DNA of 64,000 nucleotides, from positions 1-64,000 of the forward strand of contig QZCP01000154.1 in NCBI GenBank assembly GCA_003956705.1, written 5' to 3'. The translations under genes and the position numbers were made by a program. The notes under the pieces are model-generated. The model had not been told where the DNA came from and searched no databases. It saw only the letters and a list, made by a program, of their open reading frames with translations. The DNA is from Brevipalpus yothersi. Lineage: Eukaryota > Arthropoda > Arachnida > Trombidiformes > Tenuipalpidae. Shown here piece by piece: positions 56,435 through 64,000 of the stretch. Each line of letters starts with the position of its first letter. The stretch's first letter is position 1.

Positions 56435-57059
56435 CACACTGTAGCCTCATGTGTCAAGAACTGCACTTTTATGTGAAGCATGTTTTGACCAGTATTGGCT
56501 AGTCTCACAGTATTTTATTGCTATTATTCTCCATGATCGGTCTATTCACAGTTGTAAGAGTTTTTATTAATCTGCATGAAATATTCTTTTTGATGAGAAA
56601 TATCGTTAACTTATCAGCCACCAATCATTTCAATTCTAACTTCCATTTTGCACATTGAGTTGTAAAGAAAAGATCACACAGTAGCCATCCAAGAAATTCT
56701 TCGCAAAGGAATCGTTCATGATTCAAGTTGGCGGTCAGAAAATCGATTGATTCACTACTAATCAAACACAGAAGAACTATTCGAGGGTTTCCTGTACCGA
56801 ATCGAAATAAACTACCAGTTTTCAATAGTTTCCAATGCTGGTAAATTTTTTCCTCCCAAATGACAGGAAGAACAATGTCAACAAGTGTGCATTGTAGGGT
56901 GACTGGCATCACTCCCTGTTGTCAAAATAGTATTGTATACCTCTTTTGAAGACCTGTTAATTTTTGAATTTTTTGAGTTTATTTCCACGTGGTGTGGTGT
57001 TTTCGTTGAATTGTTGGATCGATTAGGAAGTTTGAGGATCTGGGAAGAAGCAAAAAAAT
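56435..57059. other. Spacer after copy 8
   Basis: No gene. Matches the opening ~550-1080 bases of the window, consistent with duplication of a whole [copy 8-like tail + spacer] unit. Confidence 0.6.
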
Positions 57060-57250
57060 TGACATCCTGGCACCAGGAAAGACCAGAATAGGAATTATAA
57101 ATGGTCTGAAAAGCAATAGGATCAAACTGACTGATATAAATATCTGTGATCATTCGAGAACTGGATGCGAGTATCTAATGTATCATAGAGTTGAGCCAAT
57201 CGATAAAAACTCCTTGAAATCTAGTAACATAGTTACCGATCTCATCACTC
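57060..57250 (+). pseudogene. Decayed module of a type II copy
   Basis: Parallels 5272-5440: a lead-in of the same sequence, then LTDINI...CEYLMYHRVEPIDKNSLKS and decay. No zinc ligands remain. Confidence 0.6.
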
Positions 57251-57777
57251 ATATAAATAGATTATTGAGAAGAATTTGGTAGAGACATCATATTGAAGAG
57301 CCACATTCTTTTCTTGTTCTATGAAACTGATCGACCCTTCACAACTTCTTCACCATTTCAAAATTTTCTAAATATTGAATCACCGGAACACAACTAGCTA
57401 GTACAGTGGCCACTTCGGACGAGATTGAGAGAAGACTAACTTTCTTACACTGTTCATCTTTGAGCATACACATGTACGTGCTGATCTAATATTTATATGT
57501 AACTATACACTATGTACTCTCATCTGAGTTGCAAAATTGGCCCATTTGGGGTGGCCAGAATTTCAGAGATTTTATCTCAAATATTCTTTTTGGTAAGAGA
57601 CTTTCTAATTCTATTATAAAAAAGAGAAATTGAATCAGCTATTGCTTGTGACAAGTGTCAAATGAGTTAAACTTTGTGAAAGAGCTTTTTATCAGAGAGA
57701 TCCACACTAAGAGCTTATAAACCATTCCTTTCCTCTTCATCCTCTTCACAAGCATAATTCATCCCTTATCACTGTTT

Positions 57778-57785
57778 ATTTGCAT
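57778..57785 (+). promoter_or_regulatory. Conserved octamer upstream of copy 9
   Basis: ATTTGCAT, 254 bases before the ATG at 58039. The surrounding block (57500-58038) is the uninterrupted counterpart used here to define the empty sites of the Gypsy and Spy insertions. Confidence 0.45.
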
Positions 57786-58038
57786 AGTGAATTAGACTTG
57801 CAATTGAATTATGATGAGTTTTCTGTTCACTTGCAATTCAAGCGTCATAATGTCGTTCCTTTGATTTACATCACAGTGCTTCCATTTTTTAGAGCTTCCA
57901 TTTCGGAACCTTGCAAAGTTATTACGTTATTATAAAGTTAATATTAAGGTAGTGAACTATTTCATTACTTAAATTATTAATTATCGTCTCACATACAGCT
58001 GTTCATGGAGCGTGAAGCGTTAACGAATTTATTTTAAA

Positions 58039-59391
58039 ATGTCTCTTATGGTAAGATTTTCACGATTGTAATGTTATCACTATTTTACCTGATCATTTTT
58101 TCGTGTATAGATTGAATTCGCTAGAAAAGAGGAACTGAAGGAAGCTATTCGTGAGCTTCTACGAGATGGGAATCAAAGGACAAGATTCGAGCAAGTGATT
58201 AAAAAAATAATTGATGAGAATATTTGTAATCTCAATGTTCAAACGCAAGATGGAGAACAAATACCAAATTCCATAATGAGTATTGGCGAAGGGAAACCAA
58301 GTTATATTGACCAGGATGAACAACTTCCTCAGCTGTTTGTGAAAGATGAAGAAACAAACTTGGAAAGTTTTCGGGACTCTAATCTTGGTCTGAAAACATG
58401 GAAACCTAATTCCATCCAATCTTCCAAACGAACCAGTGAGGAATTGAATCGACGATCAAATTTCGATAAGGATGATCTCGAAAGTGAAGCCAACATTGAA
58501 ATACGAGGAACTTCCAAGATGATAAAAGCAGAAGAATTTCTGATTCAAACTGACATCAAGACAAAAGCAACCCTCATCGATCGTCACAAAAAGATGAGAG
58601 TCGATTTGACTGATGACAATATCTATATTGATAAATCAACTAGCTTCGGATACCAAATCATTTATCAAGGGAGAGCCATTGATAAGAAGTGTTTAGAACA
58701 GATTACTGAAACAAAAGCTGAGAAGACAAATTCTGGATTTCTTCTCTGTAAGATTCACGATGAGTGTTCTTATTCAAAGCCTCCAGAAAAAAAGAGGTTG
58801 ATCAAGCAGAATCGATTCAATAGACACTCAAGAAGCCACATCAGTAGTAACTTGGTTAAATATTTTTGCAGAGTATGTCTCCGTACATTGAGCTATTCGT
58901 TGACTATAGCATCTCATCTAAGAAGGCACCTAAAACCAACCTTCTTAAAAAACTCTGAGGGGCCAACAGGAGATGTGGATATCAAGAAGATTACGCCAAA
59001 AATCATGCAACCTCATCCAGATTTATCCTTAATTGATTACCAAGAGAAATATAGACTAGGAATCACTAACCAGAATATGCATAGTTACTCGAAATTTGAC
59101 TGTAAATATCAGATCTATTACAAAGGCCGAGCTATCGATAAAGATCAATTGAAGCAAATCATGGAGAAGAAGGTTATCAAATTGAAATCTGGATTATTCC
59201 TCTGTCCACTCCATGAAGACTGTCCATATTCGAGAGAGAAATCATCGATAAAAAGGAGAGGCCCATTTAATCGAACTGTTTTGGAACATACTGGAGCTGC
59301 TTTCATCACATATCTGTGTAGACACTGTTTCCATAAATTCAATTGTTCCGTCTCCATTTATAGACATCTCAGAATTCACTATAATTCATGA
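58039..59391 (+). CDS. Copy 9, type I two-module zinc protein (intact)
   Basis: Exons 58039-58050 (Met-Ser-Leu-Met) and 58111-59391, with a 60-bp phase-0 intron, give 430 residues. The charged helical N-terminus (FARKEELKEAIRELLRDGNQ) and acidic linker are present. Module 1 has CKIHDEC and CRVCLRTL...HLRRH. Module 2 has CPLHEDC and CRHCFHKF...HLRIH. The inter-module linker is of the short KPTFLKNSEGPTGDVD kind shared with copies 2 and 4, forming a subgroup with them. It provides the uninterrupted reference for the split in copy 2. Function unknown. Confidence 0.87.
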
Positions 59392-60609
59392 AAATATGAA
59401 TGTTATGAATATTATAAATGTACTCATAATGTTAATTCGAAGAGTCATTCAGCTCTTTGTTCATCTCCAATAGTGCCAATGAGGTACAATTTGATCATTA
59501 AAACGTTCTGGTTTTAATCAGAGCGATAAGAATTCTGATGAACAGAAACTGATTTGAATTATGATCGAGCTCTTTCTGTCCACATAGTAAAATGTTTTAT
59601 CAAAGTTATCAGTGCAAAAACATTAGGAATTTTTTTAATCATTGAAGAATATTGATGTTATGAATAACATAGAATTTATATCAAATTAGGCTCTTCTTCT
59701 TCCTTCTCAACAAAACTTTTGAATTAGAATTTTGAATAGGTATATTTTGTTCTAAATAGTGCATGGCTATCACAATAGTGTATCGTAAATAAATGAGTGC
59801 ATTCATTTATGTTCTTTTATCTCACTTCATGGGCACAATAATTGAATGAAAAAAGTATGAGTCCAATAATTGTGAGGGAACAAATACTCCACAAAAGTTC
59901 AAGCTATAAATTCAAAATTATTGCCACCATCAGCAATGGATGATAATATTCGTTGGTCTACGATATAAAATGTAATAATGGAGAAAGGAGCGATCTAATG
60001 GGTTGGAAATTCATCAAAAAACATCCCAGCAATAAGCCGGGTGATCATCACTTCTCATAACTGTCCTGTGAATCCAATCAGAATCATCGGGCCCAGAGAG
60101 AAGTATGTTTATATTTCCTAAGAGACAATTTTCATGATATAAAGCCTCAATTGTCAACCACAACATCAATTTTACAGTTTTTCCATTTATCAATCCTTTT
60201 GAGGGCATGCAAGAATTATCAATCTGGCTCAAGATTGCTAACTCATAGTCATCACTCGTTTGAATGCCTGGTACAGATGAGGGATGTGCTAAAGAAGCAC
60301 CATTCAAATCATTCATCCATTCAATCTTAACATCATTGTGAAACCAATGAACCCATTTCCTTATTAATCGAAACGTTTTTGTGAAAAATTACCAAAAATA
60401 GTCGATAATTAAGTTATAATACCTCATCATTCGGAATTAATTCAACAGGTAGGTATATTCATTCATCCATAGGTATTCAATAGGTATATCGATGCATCAT
60501 ATCGATACTCTTGAAAATTTAGATAGACCGCTGTTTTCCCCACATTTTATTTTCTCACCAAAAACGGAAAGTCATCATCAAAGAATGACATGTACACTAA
60601 CAATTAGTT
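59392..60609. other. Spacer after copy 9, duplicate of 43947-45150
   Basis: No gene. The minus frame 60014-60316 is not supported by conservation as protein. Confidence 0.65.
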
Positions 60610-61018
60610 TGTAAGTTTTTCGGTGGTTAGAATGAATTCTTATTCGGAAGACGGAAACTTTGATTTAGGATCAATTATTGAATTATAATTAAACACAGAA
60701 ATACTTATTCAGTTAGTGATTAAGATTAATGATTGAGAGATGGAGTTTTCACTATTAGATCTTATATTGGTTATATTCAGTTGGACATGTATTGTAATAA
60801 TGAAATTATGGATATTATGTAGCTGTTGCTTTTATACTAAATTGAGGATCATAATAGGAACAGTTGAGTGAGAATTAAATATACTAAATCGTGTGATCAG
60901 AGGGTTGCGCTTCCGGATAATTAATAATTAATACTGCTGATGCTATAGTGTTCATCCGTTAATCGACGTGTCATTCAATGTTTCTGGATCTTTCTTGGAG
61001 AAAACTCAAATCCTTACA
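60610..61018 (-). repeat. 3' LTR of the right-edge Gypsy element
   Basis: 409 bp with TG...CA ends. A TATAAAAG box lies on the minus strand at 60829-60836. Ends and length resemble the solo LTR at 27860-28269. Confidence 0.75.
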
Positions 61019-61111
61019 TCCCCGGCCTTTAGACCTCGTGTTGATTTCGAAGCGGCTTGATGAGCTTGGAAGAAAAATCAAAAAGCATTAAAAGTTCAAA
61101 ACTTTAGGGAT

Positions 61112-64000
61112 TCAATCTTTCGATGGTCTGGATTCATGGAAGGGATGCATTTGTTCAGAATTGACTAAATTGTTTCTTTTCATACCAGATGGAAATTCTA
61201 GCTTGTAGGAATTTTCAGAGATCTTTTCTAGGATCTTAAAAGGACCTAATCTTCTAGGTTCGAGTTTACCGAAAGTATTGGAATCAATAAGGACTAAGTC
61301 TCCAATTTGGAACCTACATGGGACGTGTTTCGAATCATAAATAGTCTTATTCTTCTCATGTGATCGGAGCGAATTCTTATACGCTAGTTTTCTAGCATCA
61401 TTGAGAGATGGACATTGGATTAGACTATTTTCAAAGCTTGAGATTCCTGTTAGCAAGAATCTTGGTGAGAATCCTGTGGAATCATGGAGCGAGTTATTGT
61501 ACTCTTCTACACAAAGATTGACAAGAGTAGTCCAGGATTTAGTGGGGTTTTCATGGTATTTGCAACGGAGGCGATCGATGAGAGTTTGGTTGACTCTCTC
61601 GACTAGTCCATTACATTTGGGTGTGTGAGGTGGAGTGAATATGATAGAAATTTTTGAAGAGGAGAGAAAGTCTTGGAATGATTTTGAGCGTATGGATGGG
61701 TAATTATCGCTTAGGATGGTTTTAGATTGTCCTATCTTCAGTATGTCTTGGATCAATTTTTGAAAGTCTTTTGCTTTTTGATGGCGAGATGTTGAGACCC
61801 ATAAGAATCTAGTGAATTGATCAATAGCGAGATGCAAGTATCGTTGTCTAGAGTTGTATCCTTCGAAACCACTAACTGTGTCAATGGCAATTAGATCGAA
61901 AGGATTTTTTGGATGAGGTAGAGAAGATAAGGTTCCTAATCTGCGAGCTCTTTTAATCTTATTTAGTTGGCATGTTTCACAGGCATTGATGAAGTTTTTT
62001 ATATCATTGGTCATATCAGGCCAATAATAGGTTTTGGAAATCATCTGGAGAGTTTTCTTGGTGCCAACGTGGCCAAACTCTAGATGGAATTGGTGGATTA
62101 GTTTCTCTCTTAGAGATGGTGGAATGAAGATTTGTGTGAAGAGTCCCTTTTTTCGGGTAATGATCCCATGCGGATCTTTTTTGGATGGCAAATGCATGCC
62201 TTGATTTTCGAGGGCTTGTGCTCGAGTTATTTCTTCTTTGGTCAGAAGATTCACAATTTTTATGTGTTGCTCATGGCAGTAATGTGGCAAATGCATGCCT
62301 AGATTGGTTGGAAATTTTTGGTTTTCTTTCTCGGGTTTTATGAGAAGATTGATCCATTTAGGATGCCGTTCGTGATGATAATCATCCAAAACTGGACTAC
62401 GTGATAGCGCGTCCGCTTCAGCGTTTTGATGTCCAGGTCTGTATTGGATATTGATATCATACTGGCTTAATTTGAGGGACCAATTGAAGAGACGGGAGTT
62501 TGGTTTCTTCATTTTGCTGAGCCATTTCAGGGCTTGATGGTCAGTAATGACTGTGAAATTTTTACCATATAGGTAATGATGCCAATAATCTAGGGTTTCA
62601 ACTATTGCATAGCATTCCAACTCACTTGCACCATAATTCTTATGATGTGGTTGGAGCTTTTTGGAAAAATATGCTACAGGATGTAACTTTCTATCAGAGC
62701 CTTCCTGTTTCAGGACACCTCCAATACCAACTCTACTTGCATCAGTTTGTACAAAACAATGTTTTTTAGGATCATAAATTTGTAAAATAGGAGAGGAAGA
62801 GAGAAGGATCCTAATTTGATTGAAAGCTTTTTCAGCCTCATCATTCCATTGGAATGGATTGGATTTTTTGAGTAGCATGAAGAGAGGGGCGAGAATCTCA
62901 GTCACATTTGGGATAAACTTTCTATAGTAATTAACTTTACCTAAGAAGCATTGAAGAGACTTTATGTTGTGAGGACGAGGGAATTTCTCAATTGCTATGG
63001 TGTTACTGTTCAAAGGGGATATTTGATTCTCAGAAATATGATGACCTAGGTAGTCAACTTCTGTTTGGAAAAATTTACATTTGGAAAGCTTAAGTTTGAT
63101 GGATTCTTTTTCGAAAGCGTTGAGGACTGATTCAACATGCATTTTATGTTCTTCTAAGGATCCAGAATGGATTAAGATATCATCGATATAGTTATGAGCA
63201 AAGTCTCTTAGATTGTACTTCTCTAATATTCTATATATTACTCTTTGGAAAATAGCTGGACTGTTACGGTAGCCAAAAGGCATAACAAGCCACTCATAGT
63301 GGTCATTTTGAGTAACAAATCCTGTCCTATTAATATGGTCTTCTTTCATTTTAATATGCCAGAAGCCACAACTGATGTCCAGAGTTGTAAAATATTTACT
63401 ACCCGAGAGTTTATCAATGATATCTTCAATCCTGGGGAAAGGGAAGTTGTCAGCAATTGCGATCTTATTCAATTGTCTGAAGTCTATACACGATCTAGAT
63501 TTTTCACCTTCATCTTTCTTGTTAACTAAGGTAACAGGGAATGAATATGGAGAGAATGACTTTCTGATGAGATTATACTTAAGAAGTAGATTGAGCTGAT
63601 TTTCTAGCAATTTTTGATCCTTTTCGGAACATCTATATGGCTTAAGAGAGATCGGAATTTCAGACTTGAGATCGATCCTACACGATTCCAGATTGATACA
63701 GCCTACATCATATTTATGTTTTGCAAATATATTAGAATATTGAGAGAGAATATCATTAATTAGATCTTGTTTGGAGCTAAATTCAGAATAATTAACTTCA
63801 TAATCAGATGGATAAATGATCAGCTGAATCTCATTCTCAGTTATTTCTCCTTCAAATTCTATTCTTTGAATAATTCTATAATCAGATCCAAAATTGAGTT
63901 CAAATCGATTGATATTGTCTAGACCTAAGATGAAATCTTGTTTGGAATCAGGAACAACAAACAATTTGATTTCTTCAGTAACTAAACCTATTGTGACCGG
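61112..64000 (-). CDS. Gypsy Pol polyprotein (partial, protease end to integrase)
   Basis: Open to the window edge, at least 963 codons. It starts within the C-terminal part of protease (ILGLDNINRF). RT has YIDD and LPF-like MPFGYRNSPAIFQ. RNase H has QTDAS...TDHQAL. Integrase has H-x-H...C-x2-C (HLEFGHVG, CETCQ) and DDE residues (AIDTV, LSDNYPS, GLVERVNQ). The C-terminus ends soon after integrase with no long extension. No stops or frameshifts, so it may be intact. Unlike the 5.7-19.2 kb element, its RT motif is conventional. Confidence 0.9.
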   Translation of the reverse strand, partial: PVTIGLVTEEIKLFVVPDSKQDFILGLDNINRFELNFGSDYRIIQRIEFEGEITENEIQLIIYPSDYEVNYSEFSSKQDLINDILSQYSNIFAKHKYDVGCINLESCRIDLKSEIPISLKPYRCSEKDQKLLENQLNLLLKYNLIRKSFSPYSFPVTLVNKKDEGEKSRSCIDFRQLNKIAIADNFPFPRIEDIIDKLSGSKYFTTLDISCGFWHIKMKEDHINRTGFVTQNDHYEWLVMPFGYRNSPAIFQRVIYRILEKYNLRDFAHNYIDDILIHSGSLEEHKMHVESVLNAFEKESIKLKLSKCKFFQTEVDYLGHHISENQISPLNSNTIAIEKFPRPHNIKSLQCFLGKVNYYRKFIPNVTEILAPLFMLLKKSNPFQWNDEAEKAFNQIRILLSSSPILQIYDPKKHCFVQTDASRVGIGGVLKQEGSDRKLHPVAYFSKKLQPHHKNYGASELECYAIVETLDYWHHYLYGKNFTVITDHQALKWLSKMKKPNSRLFNWSLKLSQYDINIQYRPGHQNAEADALSRSPVLDDYHHERHPKWINLLIKPEKENQKFPTNLGMHLPHYCHEQHIKIVNLLTKEEITRAQALENQGMHLPSKKDPHGIITRKKGLFTQIFIPPSLREKLIHQFHLEFGHVGTKKTLQMISKTYYWPDMTNDIKNFINACETCQLNKIKRARRLGTLSSLPHPKNPFDLIAIDTVSGFEGYNSRQRYLHLAIDQFTRFLWVSTSRHQKAKDFQKLIQDILKIGQSKTILSDNYPSIRSKSFQDFLSSSKISIIFTPPHTPKCNGLVERVNQTLIDRLRCKYHENPTKSWTTLVNLCVEEYNNSLHDSTGFSPRFLLTGISSFENSLIQCPSLNDARKLAYKNSLRSHEKNKTIYDSKHVPCRFQIGDLVLIDSNTFGKLEPRRLGPFKILEKISENSYKLEFPSGMKRNNLVNSEQMHPFHESRPSKD

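Larger units (their letters stand above)
60610..64000 (-). mobile_element. Second Ty3/Gypsy element, truncated by the window edge
   Basis: Runs on the minus strand. The 3' LTR is 60610-61018 (409 bp, TGTAAG...CTTACA), with a purine tract GGCCGGGGA next to it (61019-61027). Pol extends to and beyond base 64000. It inserted in the spacer shared with 45150. The 5' half and target duplication lie outside the window. Confidence 0.88.

Overview
The window is AT-rich eukaryotic DNA, most likely from an invertebrate animal and possibly an arthropod. The evidence is spliced genes with very short introns (60-98 bp, GT...AG), metazoan-type LTR retrotransposons (Ty3/Gypsy and Ty1/Copia), Tc1-like relics, and two cut-and-paste elements sitting exactly between AAA and TTT without target duplication, which is the signature of the Spy group known from invertebrates. 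The species cannot be named from sequence alone. No tRNA, rRNA or CRISPR array was seen. There is an assembly gap at 30050-30863.

The backbone is a same-strand tandem array of a gene family I do not recognise. Eight 'type I' copies start at 2472, 19775, 36809, 40506, 42597, 45763, 55033 and 58039. Each has a 12-nt first exon (Met-Ser-Phe/Leu-Met, once Met-Pro-Phe-Lys), a phase-0 mini-intron, and a second exon. The second exon encodes a ~45-residue charged helical N-terminus, an acidic linker, and usually two ~110-residue modules. Each module joins a C-x2-H-x3-C...H putative zinc site to a C2H2 finger (C-x2-C-x12-H-x3-H). A 'type II' gene at 48043-49560 carries three such modules with a different N-terminus; decayed type II copies lie at about 5.0, 39.4 and 57.1 kb. 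Copies 2472, 36809, 42597, 45763 and 58039 are intact, and 45763 has only one module. Copy 19775 is split by a transposon, 40506 is dead and 55033 has a frameshift. Between genes lie repeated spacer modules with an octamer ATTTGCAT about 200-260 bp upstream of each start codon.

Mobile elements interrupt the array. (1) A 13,520-bp Gypsy element (5714-19233) has indistinguishable 542-bp LTRs, a GTAT duplication, a tRNA-Ala-type primer site and one 3,816-codon ORF. Gag-protease-RT-RNase H-integrase is followed by about 1,950 extra residues with a RING/TRAF-like cysteine cluster. The RNA of the 3' half and of the LTRs carries a striking set of tiny hairpins with related 5-nt loops. (2) A 14,551-bp Spy-like element with long inverted arms (20173-34723) cuts copy 2 in mid-codon. 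It contains a decayed Copia element (23592-28309), whose right LTR itself holds a solo LTR, and a Tc1-like relic. (3) A 4,134-bp Spy element with an IS5/Harbinger-type DDE transposase (50880-55013) sits just upstream of copy 8. (4) A second Gypsy element enters from the right edge on the minus strand (60610-64000).

The strongest candidates for something undescribed are the two-site zinc-module gene family with its mini-exon and conserved octamer, and the Gypsy element combining a giant post-integrase extension with a pentaloop hairpin array.
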